Origin: Clostridia bacterium
GTDB lineage: Bacteria; Bacillota; Clostridia; Christensenellales; Borkfalkiaceae
Direction of reading: 5' to 3'
Length of the DNA stretch: 48,121 nt
Assembly (NCBI GenBank): GCA_900769545.1
Contig: CAAGGZ010000029.1
Span: forward strand, 1 to 48,121
The notes beneath the pieces were generated by a model that saw only the letters and a program-made list of their open reading frames with translations, was not told the DNA's origin and ran no database searches. Numbering within the stretch: the stretch's first letter is position 1; each line of letters begins with the position of its first letter. The translations under genes were made by a program, and so were the position numbers. Of this stretch, positions 1 through 6,531 are shown one piece after another.

Positions 1-180
1 CAAGAAAACGAAATGAAATCGAATGCGTCGTTCGCCGCTGACCCGCTTGGCGAATCGACGCAATTTTTCTTCGATATTCAAAAGTTTTCGTTTTATGCCT
101 TGAATAGAAATTGTTATTTCCTGATAGGGAACGTATACGCTTTTTTTCGTCTTTCCGCTCAGCGCAAGGACAACCTCCAT
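1..180 (-). CDS. Possible partial protein of unknown function (C-terminus outside window)
   Basis: A minus-strand frame starts at ATG 180 and stays open for 60 codons to the left edge, so the C-terminus lies outside the window. The visible peptide is basic in its second half (LRRFAKRV) and matches no family I recognise. No convincing Shine-Dalgarno sequence precedes the ATG, and one plus-strand frame is also open across the same bases, so coding is uncertain. If real, it is transcribed away from the hairpin array and the palindrome at 197-206 would lie just upstream of it. Confidence 0.3.
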   Translation of the reverse strand, partial: MEVVLALSGKTKKSVYVPYQEITISIQGIKRKLLNIEEKLRRFAKRVSGERRIRFHFVFL

Positions 181-196
181 CTTTAATTTTGTTTTG

Positions 197-206
197 CAAA
201 CGTTTG
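197..206. promoter_or_regulatory. Short palindrome resembling a LacI-family operator core
   Basis: CAAACGTTTG is a perfect 10-bp palindrome inside a wider GCAAAC...GTTTGC arrangement (196-211). Such sequences are typical of LacI/GalR-family operators. It lies 17 bp upstream of the possible minus-strand start at 180. No LacI-type gene is visible nearby, so the role is a guess. Confidence 0.25.
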
Positions 207-356
207 TTTGCTTATTTTTAGCACTTTATCTTTTTTCTCGATGAAATACTCGTCTGAGATTTTTTTCGCTTAATTTTAGCCTATTTCTGCGCGTTCTCTA
301 TTTTTGCAACCGTTTTTCCTATTTTTTTGATGAGGATTTTTCCTTAAATGAGTGTT

Positions 357-764
357 ACGCGTGTGCTTGTCTGATACAAGTGCGCATACGCAAAAAAAAT
401 CGCAAAATAGACTTAGGCGTGTACTTGTCTTTGATACAAGTAGGGCTTTTTCTTTGTCCATCCAAAAATGCGGTTTGGTTTTTAGACGTGTGCTTGTCTT
501 GATACAAGTGAAAGGCTTTTTAAGGGGCTGTAAAATGGCTAAATGGCACTTACGCGTGTGCTTGTCTGATACAAGAGACATATTTTTTCGACACCGCCTT
601 AAAACCCCGTTTTGACAGTTAGATGTGTGCTTGTCTCTGATACAAGTGGAGCGTAATTTTTTCGTCAATGAGCGCAGCGTGTACTTTATTATACAAGTGA
701 GACTTATTTTGGCTTGAAAAATGTGCTTTTGAGAGTGGCGTGCGCCTTGTCATATATACAAGAG
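357..764. repeat. Array of seven imperfect hairpin repeats
   Basis: Seven copies of a short inverted repeat, with arms CTTGT and ACAAG around a 5-7 nt loop and usually preceded by GTGTG or GTGTA, occur at core positions 366-380, 424-440, 493-508, 561-575, 630-646, 684-697 and 746-762. Core-to-core spacing is 54 to 69 bp. The first five cores share CTTGTCT...GATACAAG; the last two are degenerate. The DNA between cores is unrelated in sequence. The loop length varies and the repeat is imperfect, so this is not a CRISPR array. It may be a cluster of protein binding sites or of short RNA hairpins, and it lies upstream of a sigma-like regulator on a probable mobile element. Confidence 0.8.
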
Positions 765-810
765 AAAAACTCAAACTTACCTATAAAAATGTGGATAACT
801 ATCCATCCGA

Positions 811-860
811 TTTTACCTTTCGGTTGTGGCTATGGTAGCATAGGCTAACCCGAAAGTAAA
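811..860 (+). other. Predicted RNA hairpin structure upstream of the sigma-like gene
   Basis: TTTACCTTTCGG at 812-823 pairs with CCGAAAGTAAA around 849-860 (one bulge). The bases between form a nested hairpin, CTATG-GTAG-CATAG, at about 830-843. The intrinsic terminator at 888-919 follows 28 nt later, so this stretch may be a short untranslated RNA or an attenuator leader. No known class is recognised. Confidence 0.45.
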
Positions 861-887
861 CGCAAAAAAATTCTTGCTTTTATATTG

Positions 888-919
888 ATTGTTGCTTTAT
901 ACGAGCAACAATTTTTTTG
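888..919 (+). terminator. Intrinsic terminator upstream of the sigma-like gene
   Basis: A 9-bp perfect stem (ATTGTTGCT with AGCAACAAT, 888-896 and 904-912) is followed by a run of six T. It lies between the structured segment at 811-860 and the start of the gene at 1029, so it ends or attenuates a leader transcript. Confidence 0.7.
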
Positions 920-942
920 TTTCTCGTTGACTTTCGGGAGAA

Positions 943-958
943 TTTCAACTCGTACATG
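943..958 (-). repeat. Copy of the dispersed GTACGAGTTGA motif, minus orientation
   Basis: Read on the minus strand this is TACCATGTACGAGTTGAA, which matches the right half of the intergenic element seen near 36801 and 39283. It lies in the leader of the sigma-like gene. Confidence 0.5.
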
Positions 959-1028
959 GTATGCCTCTTTATCCTATGCTCCTTTGCCCCTGCCCAAAAG
1001 GCAAAAGATAAAATCGGAGGTAAACTCA

Positions 1029-1640
1029 ATGCTTAAATCTCACAATCCTTACAACGTATTATCGGAAACTATCTCTTTCGAGAACGTTCAACTGATGGGT
1101 GAAATGATCACTCTGAAAACCTTACGCGGTCGCTATGCTTACGCACGCCAAACTTTGGAATGGCTCTACGTTGGATTCGTTAAAGACTTGAATCGTAGTA
1201 ATGATTCCCATCACGTATTTTCGGATGCTTATGACCTTGCGCAAACTGCTATCTGCTTTTTATGCGAATTTGTAGGTAAAAAATTAACTGACGTTTATAT
1301 GATTAAAAACGGTCAAGAAATTACCATTAAGAAAGCTACGTATTTATTGGTTGGTCGTACCATTGATAGAATGCGTAGATACATGTCAAGAAGCCGTGAT
1401 ATTAACGATTACACGGAAGAATTATCCGTGGAAATCGACCATTACGAAGAAAAAGATTATACGGAAGTGGATAACAAAATTGAGCTTCTTAACCTTAAAC
1501 CTCGTGACCGCGCTGTATTAGATTGCTATATGGCAGGTATGACCTGTAATGAAATCGCAGAATTCCTTGATATTGACCGTATAACCGTATGGCGTAGAAG
1601 AACGCGTGCACAGGTTAAATATAAAGCGTTATTCTTCTAA
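1029..1640 (+). CDS. Sigma-70-like helix-turn-helix protein of a mobile element
   Basis: Start chosen at ATG 1029 because ATCGGAGG lies 9 bases upstream; a longer frame back to 885 runs through the terminator at 888-919 and is unlikely. The product is 203 residues. Residues 151-203 (LKPRDRAVLDCYMAGMT, then NEIAEFLDIDRITVWRRR) form a sigma region 4-like helix-turn-helix. The middle (about 65-125, with TIDRMRRYMSRSRD) could correspond to a degenerate region 2, but this is weaker. Sigma-like HTH proteins of this size are common in integrative and conjugative elements and phages of Firmicutes, where they switch on element genes. It is the first gene after the hairpin array, which makes the array a candidate target. 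No transposition or conjugation genes are visible in the window to support a specific element type. Confidence 0.65.
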   Translation: MLKSHNPYNVLSETISFENVQLMGEMITLKTLRGRYAYARQTLEWLYVGFVKDLNRSNDSHHVFSDAYDLAQTAICFLCEFVGKKLTDVYMIKNGQEITIKKATYLLVGRTIDRMRRYMSRSRDINDYTEELSVEIDHYEEKDYTEVDNKIELLNLKPRDRAVLDCYMAGMTCNEIAEFLDIDRITVWRRRTRAQVKYKALFF

Positions 1641-1654
1641 TTCAACGCGTACAT
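1641..1654 (-). repeat. Copy of the dispersed motif directly after the sigma-like gene
   Basis: On the minus strand this reads ATGTACGCGTTGAA, intermediate between the two halves of the recurring intergenic element. It begins at the base after the stop codon and runs into the terminator stem. Confidence 0.45.
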
Positions 1655-1684
1655 GCCCCTATCATTTTTGATTAGGGGTATTTT
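1653..1684 (+). terminator. Intrinsic terminator after the sigma-like gene
   Basis: ATGCCCCTA (1653-1661) pairs with TAGGGGTAT (1673-1681), with one G-U pair, and TTTT follows. It separates the sigma-like gene from the two small genes at 1724 and 2025. Confidence 0.7.
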
Positions 1685-1723
1685 GCTTGTAATACATTAT
1701 ATCACTCAAAAGGAGTAGCTTTT

Positions 1724-2014
1724 ATGGACAAAACTTATTTTAGACTTACCGCATATTATCCCGCGGAAGACATTTCCTGTATTATGGACACTTACGGAAA
1801 ATACGATGAAATTTGGCAGTTCAGCGCATACCTTGTAAAACTAAAATTCAAGATTATTGACGTTGCAGAAGAAGGGCAATTTGACTTTGGCAACATACCG
1901 CCGATAAAAGAAAAAACCGACCAATTCATTTTACGCGCTTGCATGAAAGGCAAGGTGAAAAAACTAGACGGCGTTATTACCATCAACGGTAGATATTACA
2001 AAACTTTTAGATAA
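1724..2014 (+). CDS. Small protein of unknown function (96 aa)
   Basis: ATG 1724 follows AAAGGAG at good spacing. The 96-residue product begins MDKTYFRLTAYYPAEDISC and has mixed aromatic and charged composition, no signal peptide and no membrane segment. I do not recognise a family. It lies 10 bases upstream of the next small gene, probably in one transcript, and both start MDK. Its place between a sigma-like regulator and an ATPase, inside the probable integrated element, suggests an accessory function of the element. The strong ribosome binding site and typical codon use make it likely to be real. Confidence 0.7.
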   Translation: MDKTYFRLTAYYPAEDISCIMDTYGKYDEIWQFSAYLVKLKFKIIDVAEEGQFDFGNIPPIKEKTDQFILRACMKGKVKKLDGVITINGRYYKTFR

Positions 2015-2024
2015 GGAGCTGACT

Positions 2025-2267
2025 ATGGATAAGAAAAGAATTATGCGTCACACCGACGAACTTCACGCAATTTTGACCGCAATTTACTGCATCAATGAAA
2101 CTACCACCCAAGACGAAGACGTCGCAAAATTGATAGAATACGCCTTTTACCGCGTATATAAAGAGGGCGTTTACAATTTAAAAGAGCTTTGCACACAAAA
2201 ACAAAAGTCGGACGTAATGCCCGACCTGTTTCTATTATTAGAATCCGAAACGGAATACGGATTATAA
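2025..2267 (+). CDS. Small protein of unknown function (80 aa)
   Basis: ATG 2025 follows ATAAGGAGCTGACT, a good ribosome binding site, 10 bases after the stop of the preceding gene. The 80-residue product (MDKKRIMRHTDELHAILTAI...) looks helical and acidic in the middle (TTTQDEDVAKLIEYAFYRVY) and ends LLLESETEYGL. No signal peptide, membrane segment or known domain is visible. It is closed by a strong terminator at 2272-2315. It is likely the second gene of a two-gene unit with 1724-2014; the role is unknown. Confidence 0.65.
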   Translation: MDKKRIMRHTDELHAILTAIYCINETTTQDEDVAKLIEYAFYRVYKEGVYNLKELCTQKQKSDVMPDLFLLLESETEYGL

Positions 2268-2271
2268 AGCA

Positions 2272-2315
2272 AAAGAGGTTGCGCCTAAAATTTAGTAGCA
2301 ACCTCTTTCTCTTTT
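2272..2315. terminator. Terminator after the two small genes
   Basis: AAAGAGGTTGC (2272-2282) pairs perfectly with GCAACCTCTTT (2298-2308), followed by CTCTTTTT on the plus strand. It lies between convergent genes, but its T-run favours the plus direction. Confidence 0.8.
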
Positions 2316-2370
2316 TAATATTTTAAATTTCTACTCGCAAAACTTTTATCTATCAATAGTTTTTCGAGTA

Positions 2371-3735
2371 TTAAACCGTTAATGTAGATAAATCAAGCGT
2401 AATTGTCGTGCTTTCAGGCGCAGTTCTCTTGATAAGCATAACCATATAAATCGGCAAATACAAAACTTTTTCATCTTGACTCACATTTCCATTACAAAGT
2501 ACCACCGCTTGGGGAACGTCATATTCTGCATTAGAAAGCAAGTTATTTAACGCAGAATGTACTTTATAATCCTTTCCCGACTTCACTTCTAACGGTAAAA
2601 CGTTGCCTTTGTATTCAATCAAAAAATCAACTTCGCCTTGCTTTTTACTGTTAAAATAATACAATTCGCTAAAACCGTGCGCTGTTAATTCTTGCGCCAC
2701 AACGTTTTCAAAAATAGCACCGTAATTAATTGCTTTCTCTTTGGCAAACAACTTCATTTGAATATCGGTATCCATCAGCATATAGCAAAGCATACCCACG
2801 TCAGAATGAAAAATCTTTGCCAAACGGTTATTACAAGCGATTTCAAGAGGCGTTCTCGGCTCGTCAACGTTATAAGAAGGAAGTGCAACGCCTGCCTTTT
2901 TCAACCACATAAAATCATCTTGAATGTCTTTAATTTCGTAACCTTTTCCAATTTCACCCAAAGTAAAGCGTTTGTTTTTCTTGTTTAACTCTTGCGGAAT
3001 TAAACGGTAAATCGTTTCAAGGTGCACTTTTTGTTCTATCGGCGCATATTGCGTTACGTCTTTTTTATAATACGTATTGATTTTCTCTTGAACGGCGTTT
3101 ACTTTCTTCAAATCGTTCGTCATAACAAACGCTTGCACCGCTTCAGGCATACCGCCAATCAACAAGTATTTATAAAACGCATCCATCAAACGCTCGTGTA
3201 CAAACTCGTCTACGGGTGTTTTTTCAACAAAACACTTTTCCAAATGCTCCATCACTGATTGATTTAACCCAACCGACCATAAGAATTCTTCAAAATCCAT
3301 AGGGAACATTCTAAATTCACGCATATATCCCGTGGGCCAAGACGCGACGTTATTTAATTCTACCCCGAGCATAGAACCCGAGAATATAAAGCGATACTTC
3401 CCATTTTCCACAAGGAATTTCGCCATTGTTACCAAATCACAATGCTTTGCATATTGGATTTCATCAAAGAAAATTAACGTACTTCCTTCCGATAAATCTT
3501 CTTCGGAAAAAGCCGTAAGACGGAACAGCAAATCATCCGCATTTTTTGTTTGTTCCAAGACGGGAATCCATTCTTTATGGTCGTAGAGGTTAATTTCTAC
3601 AAAATGATCAAATTTATCCTTCAAAAAGTTTCTAACAAGATAAGACTTACCAACCTGTCTTGCACCTGTAATCAATAGAGCATCTTTACTTTCTAGCCAA
3701 TCTAATAACACTTTTTCGGCTTTTCTTTTTAACAT
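2371..3735 (-). CDS. ATP-binding protein of the AAA / DUF4143 family
   Basis: Start taken at ATG 3735 because GGAG lies 7 bases upstream; the in-frame ATG six bases earlier overlaps that site. The 454-residue product has an N-terminal P-loop domain: Walker A GARQVGKS at residues 24-31, Walker B LIFFDEIQ near residue 90, and a sensor-like FIFSGS. The C-terminal DUF4143 region contains QGEVDFLIEYKG...LPLEVKSGK, which resembles the core of a PD-(D/E)XK nuclease fold. These proteins are widespread and often patchily distributed in Firmicutes and Bacteroidota; their substrate is not established. It has its own promoter (3767-3795) and is the last gene before the tRNA-Leu scar, so it belongs to the probable integrated element. 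No partner gene is adjacent. Confidence 0.85.
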   Translation of the reverse strand: MLKRKAEKVLLDWLESKDALLITGARQVGKSYLVRNFLKDKFDHFVEINLYDHKEWIPVLEQTKNADDLLFRLTAFSEEDLSEGSTLIFFDEIQYAKHCDLVTMAKFLVENGKYRFIFSGSMLGVELNNVASWPTGYMREFRMFPMDFEEFLWSVGLNQSVMEHLEKCFVEKTPVDEFVHERLMDAFYKYLLIGGMPEAVQAFVMTNDLKKVNAVQEKINTYYKKDVTQYAPIEQKVHLETIYRLIPQELNKKNKRFTLGEIGKGYEIKDIQDDFMWLKKAGVALPSYNVDEPRTPLEIACNNRLAKIFHSDVGMLCYMLMDTDIQMKLFAKEKAINYGAIFENVVAQELTAHGFSELYYFNSKKQGEVDFLIEYKGNVLPLEVKSGKDYKVHSALNNLLSNAEYDVPQAVVLCNGNVSQDEKVLYLPIYMVMLIKRTAPESTTITLDLSTLTV

Positions 3736-3766
3736 AATCATTCTCCATTAAATTTTTTCTAACCTT

Positions 3767-3795
3767 ATTATACCCCATTTTTAAACTTTTTCCAA
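3767..3795 (-). promoter_or_regulatory. Promoter of the DUF4143 gene
   Basis: On the minus strand TTGGAA (3790-3795) and TATAAT (3767-3772) are separated by exactly 17 bp, about 30 bp upstream of the start codon. Confidence 0.6.
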
Positions 3796-4024
3796 CCGTT
3801 TTTTATATGAAAATTAAACTTTTTTCCAACTTTTACAGAGATTTTAGTCTAAAAATTAACATTTTTTCTTGGGGAATTCTGGGGAAAGTGTGAATATGTA
3901 GCAAAATCGGGGTTTTCACGGATATCGTGATTTTGGGGCTTTTTGATGGGTTTTCGCGCAAAAATGCCCCATTTTCGCACTTTTTCAAGAATTTAATTTT
4001 TGCTAAATTTTCACCGCATTAGCC
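3796..4024. other. AT-rich gene-free end of the probable element
   Basis: No gene seen. The stretch has homopolymeric T and A runs, a second copy of AAACTTTTTTCCAAC (3828-3842) resembling the promoter region of the DUF4143 gene, and a small palindrome, TCACGGATATCGTGA (about 3917-3931). Some of this may be arm-type integrase binding sites next to the attachment site, but no integrase gene is in the window. Confidence 0.4.
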
Positions 4025-4079
4025 TTAAAATCCCTCGGTAGAGATACCGTGCCGGTTCAAGTCCGGCCACGAGCACCAC
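4025..4079 (+). other. 3' fragment of tRNA-Leu(UAA): probable attachment-site scar
   Basis: The 55 bases begin at the anticodon loop (CTTAAAA, anticodon TAA) and continue through a long variable arm (TCGGTAGAGATACCG), the T arm (CCGG-TTCAAGT-CCGG) and the acceptor 3' strand ending ACGAGCACCA. No 5' half is present: the bases before 4025 cannot pair with the 3' strand of the anticodon stem (TCCCT) and no D arm or GCTCGTG acceptor strand is found upstream. Many tyrosine-recombinase elements integrate inside tRNA genes and leave exactly such a displaced 3' end. The intact tRNA-Leu should then lie to the left of the window, with the element between. Confidence 0.8.
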
Positions 4080-4151
4080 AAAAAAGATATCCAAGCTTTG
4101 GGTATCTTTTTTGTATATAACCGAATCTTGGACGGACTTGAGGGGGGGAGC
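4059..4151 (+). repeat. Duplicated tRNA-Leu 3' end plus terminator, copy A
   Basis: This block and 4258-4353 share CAAGTCCGGCC...ACGAGCACCA, a terminator hairpin, GTATATA, and a downstream GGACGGACTTGAGGG stretch. In copy A the hairpin is AAAAAAGATATCC...GGGTATCTTTTTT (4080-4112), the natural tRNA terminator. The downstream GGACTTG is the reverse complement of CAAGTCC in the tRNA. Confidence 0.75.
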
Positions 4152-4257
4152 TGCGAGCGAGAGCGAGCATTTTGCCTCAAGTAGTTGGTGTATCGAATCA
4201 TAAGACGGCAAAACAAACGATTGATAATCGTTTGGCGGGGCGTCTCCGCTAAAGGAA

Positions 4258-4353
4258 CAAGTCCGGCCACGAGCACCACAAAAAAGATACCCATGTTTTG
4301 GGTATCTTTTTTGTATATAAACCGAAAAAGTGGACGGACTTGAGGGTGGGAGC
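4258..4353 (+). repeat. Duplicated tRNA-Leu 3' end plus terminator, copy B
   Basis: The last 21 bases of the tRNA (4258-4278) recur, followed by a near-identical terminator, GATACCC...GGGTATC plus a T-run (4279-4311), and the same flank. The 106 bp between copies A and B (4152-4257) is unrelated and holds a perfect inverted repeat, AAACGATT-GAT-AATCGTTT (4213-4231). Two nested scars suggest repeated insertion or excision at this tRNA, or a local duplication. Confidence 0.7.
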
Positions 4354-4506
4354 CAATCCGCGGGAGAGGATTGCTGGTTCTATAATAAATGTCGGTTTCA
4401 TAGGCTGCAAAGCTCACAAAAAAACTTTTTAAATTGCGTTTATAAACGAAAAAAGCGGTTTATATATAAAAGAACTCGATTTTTGAGCGGAAGAAACGCT
4501 TTTGCG

Positions 4507-4536
4507 TTGACAAACGGACGAAAACCGTGTTATAAT
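4507..4536 (+). promoter_or_regulatory. Promoter of the SecB-like gene
   Basis: TTGACA (4507-4512) and TATAAT (4531-4536) are separated by 18 bp, 33 bp upstream of the start codon. Both hexamers are perfect consensus. Confidence 0.75.
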
Positions 4537-4568
4537 AAACACAAATAAAAAAGATAAGAGGTATTTTT

Positions 4569-5006
4569 ATGAAATATGCACTCAGAGGCATTACTGCCGA
4601 GGAACTCAGCTACACCATTAACCGTATCAAGATGGACAAAGATACGAAAATCGAAATTAAACCCCAGTTCTCCCGTACCGTTAGACGCGTACAGGAAAAC
4701 GACAAAATTTGGTTTGTTTCTTTGGAAGTAAAAGTAGAATCCACCGACGATTCTCCTAAGCCTTTCAATTTGAAAGCTCGTCTTGTTGGCGTATTCGAAG
4801 CAGAAGGTATCGACACCGATCTCGACAGACAGGATCTCGTTATCAATATGACGGAAATCGTTTATCCTTATCTCCGCGCGGCTGTTTCTTCCCTCACGGC
4901 TAACGCATTTATCAATCCTTTGATTTTGCCCGTTATCCCTGCAGGTACGATGTTCCCCGAAGACAGAGGGGAAGCCCCCGTTGCAGGTAACGCTGATTTG
5001 AACTAA
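4569..5006 (+). CDS. SecB-like protein-export chaperone
   Basis: The 145-residue product starts at ATG 4569 after AAGAGG. Its length and strand-rich pattern fit the SecB fold (about 150 residues), and the C-terminal half contains VYPYLRAAVSSLTANAFINP, which resembles the conserved SecB segment around its last helix (YAREVISDLVTRGGFPPL). SecB proteins hold precursor proteins unfolded and hand them to SecA. In Firmicutes such relatives are sometimes part of toxin-antitoxin systems, but no toxin or antitoxin neighbour is seen here: the gene is monocistronic, with a consensus promoter at 4507-4536 and a terminator at 5025-5052. The fold assignment is reasonably sure; the export role is inferred. 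Confidence 0.7.
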   Translation: MKYALRGITAEELSYTINRIKMDKDTKIEIKPQFSRTVRRVQENDKIWFVSLEVKVESTDDSPKPFNLKARLVGVFEAEGIDTDLDRQDLVINMTEIVYPYLRAAVSSLTANAFINPLILPVIPAGTMFPEDRGEAPVAGNADLN

Positions 5007-5024
5007 ATAATTGTTGAGCACAAA

Positions 5025-5052
5025 AAACGGAGCGCAATTTTGCGCTCCGTTT
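5025..5052. terminator. Bidirectional terminator
   Basis: AAACGGAGCGCA (5025-5036) pairs perfectly over 12 bp with TGCGCTCCGTTT (5041-5052). It lies between the convergent SecB-like and SDR genes and has T-rich flanks on both strands. Confidence 0.8.
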
Positions 5053-5056
5053 CATT

Positions 5057-5839
5057 TTACTTTAATTTTTGTTGGTTGAGCCACACGTTCATGACAAGTC
5101 TATGCGGCAAAAGCTTTACAAGCAGAGCTTGTCCCTTGGCTTTGAAACCAAAAATCGACAAGTCTTTGCGTTTTTTCTTTAAATCCTTCCATGCTTGGCG
5201 GACGATTTGCTCAGGTTCGTACATAGCCGTATATTTTTTTACGACGGCATTCTCATTTTTTGCCGTTGCGCGGTCGAAAAACGCCGTTTTCGTCCAGAAC
5301 GGACATACGCATAAACAGCGCGCTTTGCGGCTTTTTTGAAGCTCCCGATTTAAGGCTCTGCCATAGGATAAAACAAACGCTTTGCTTGCGCCGTAGGTTG
5401 CAAGATAGGGAATGGGCTGGAATGCCGCCACGGAAGCAATCAACAGCACTGCGCTACCCTGCGAGAGATAGGGGAGCGTTGCCGTCGTAACGTCCACAAT
5501 AGAGCGGCAGTTTAAGTCTACCATATTTTGCAAAACGGCAGGGTCGTCCTGTTCGGTTGCGCTGAATCTGCCAAATCCCGAAGCGCAGATAAGATACCGC
5601 ACGTTGGCAGGATTTTCTTCTAATGCCTGTTTGATGGCGTTTGCGGCGTTGGGCTTAGATAAATCAAGCGCAAACACACGCAAGGGCAGAGGGGTATACG
5701 CTTTTAAAGCATGGAGCTTGTCCTCGCTTCGGGCGATAACCCAAATTTCGTCGAGTTCGGCTTTCTTGTCGTTGAGGGAAAGGAAAAACTCTTTTCCGAT
5801 ACCGCTGGACGCGCCTGTTACAATGGCGATATTTTTCAT
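5057..5839 (-). CDS. Short-chain dehydrogenase/reductase (SDR)
   Basis: A 260-residue classical SDR. The cofactor glycine motif TGASSGIG is at residues 8-15, the active-site serine in LIASVAAF is S136, and the YxxxK pair is Y149/K153 (YGASK). N110 (DLNCRS) completes the usual tetrad. The NNAG motif is replaced by ASGFG near residue 86. It catalyses an NAD(P)(H)-dependent oxidation or reduction; the substrate cannot be told. The C-terminus after about 200 is basic with hydrophobic stretches, as in SDRs that touch membranes. Start supported by AAGGAG 6 bases upstream. It is the last gene of the mnmA / acetyltransferase / SDR set on the minus strand. Confidence 0.85.
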   Translation of the reverse strand: MKNIAIVTGASSGIGKEFFLSLNDKKAELDEIWVIARSEDKLHALKAYTPLPLRVFALDLSKPNAANAIKQALEENPANVRYLICASGFGRFSATEQDDPAVLQNMVDLNCRSIVDVTTATLPYLSQGSAVLLIASVAAFQPIPYLATYGASKAFVLSYGRALNRELQKSRKARCLCVCPFWTKTAFFDRATAKNENAVVKKYTAMYEPEQIVRQAWKDLKKKRKDLSIFGFKAKGQALLVKLLPHRLVMNVWLNQQKLK

Positions 5840-5860
5840 AATGACTCCTTAAAAGAAGCT

Positions 5861-5907
5861 ACCAGGTATGCGTTGAGCTTTCATACGCGGTGCCCGTGTA
5901 CGTAATC
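5861..5907 (+). repeat. Dispersed intergenic element, copy 1
   Basis: ACCAGGTATGCGTTGA at 5861-5876 is followed, 15 bases on, by GTGCCCGTGTACG, a degenerate right half. It lies in the gap between the acetyltransferase and SDR genes, on the strand opposite to both, and touches the acetyltransferase stop codon. Confidence 0.7.
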
Positions 5908-6520
5908 AATATAGGTTATTATAATCGATTTTTCGGTCTTTATAATAATAAAGTTTGTCTTTTTCTCCGATAGGGCGAAGTACGCGCGCGGGATTGCCGA
6001 CGGCGATTACGTTGGCAGGTAAGTCCTTGGTGACGACGCTCCCTGCGCCAACGACGGTGTTGTCTCCGATAGTGACGCCCGGAAGGACGATAACGCCTGC
6101 GCCGAGCCAACAATTTTTGCCGATGGTGACGGGCATATTATACTGTAACCCTTGTTCGCGGAGCTCAGGTAAAATCGGGTGTCCTGCGGTAGCAATCGTT
6201 ACGTTGGGGGCGAACATAGTGCAATCGCCGACGTAAATGTGCGTGTCGTCCACTAAGGTCAAATTGAAATTTGCAAAAATATTTTTTCCAAAGTGTACGT
6301 GTTTTCCGCCGAAATTGGCGTGAAAAGGGGATAAAATGCAACAATTTTCTCCGATTTCGGCAAACATTTCTTTTAATAGCGCGTTTCGCTTTTCAGAATC
6401 GGACAGTCTTGTTAAATTATATTCTTCCAATTTTTCAAGGCAACGGAGCTGCTCCTCAAAAATTTCTTTATCGGCAGGATTATAAATATCTCCGCTGTGC
6501 ATTTTTTCTTTTGCGGACAT
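5906..6520 (-). CDS. Sugar O-acetyltransferase (maltose/galactoside acetyltransferase family)
   Basis: The 204-residue protein has the layout of the LacA/Maa family. The N-terminal helical part (SAKEKMHSGDIYNPADKEI) is typical of maltose acetyltransferases. Left-handed beta-helix hexapeptide repeats follow (for example VGDCTMFAPNVTI, IGKNCWLGAGVIVLPGV, IGDNTVVGAGSVV). The catalytic histidine is H114 in ATAGHPI. It transfers acetyl from acetyl-CoA to a sugar hydroxyl, and is thought to act in detoxifying non-metabolisable sugars. Start supported by TAAGGAGG, which overlaps the stop of mnmA, so the two are co-transcribed and possibly translationally coupled. Confidence 0.9.
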   Translation of the reverse strand: MSAKEKMHSGDIYNPADKEIFEEQLRCLEKLEEYNLTRLSDSEKRNALLKEMFAEIGENCCILSPFHANFGGKHVHFGKNIFANFNLTLVDDTHIYVGDCTMFAPNVTIATAGHPILPELREQGLQYNMPVTIGKNCWLGAGVIVLPGVTIGDNTVVGAGSVVTKDLPANVIAVGNPARVLRPIGEKDKLYYYKDRKIDYNNLY

Positions 6521-6531
6521 AAGACACCTCC

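Noticed and set aside
352..615. Plus-strand open frame of 87 codons in the same array
   Set aside because: No usable start signal; its content is the hairpin repeats themselves.
276..668. Minus-strand open frame of 130 codons across the hairpin array, with repeated DKHTR and KTSTR peptides
   Set aside because: The peptide repeats only reflect the DNA hairpins read in changing frames; the start would be TTG and there is no ribosome binding site.
357..764. CRISPR array
   Set aside because: Repeats are imperfect, of variable length because of loop insertions, spacing varies from 54 to 69 bp, and no cas gene is visible.
4025..4079. Functional tRNA-Leu gene
   Set aside because: The 5' half (acceptor strand, D arm, anticodon 5' stem) is absent upstream.
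4025..4417. Minus-strand open frame of 130 codons across the tRNA-Leu fragments
   Set aside because: It is the reverse translation of tRNA 3' ends and terminators, a common false protein.
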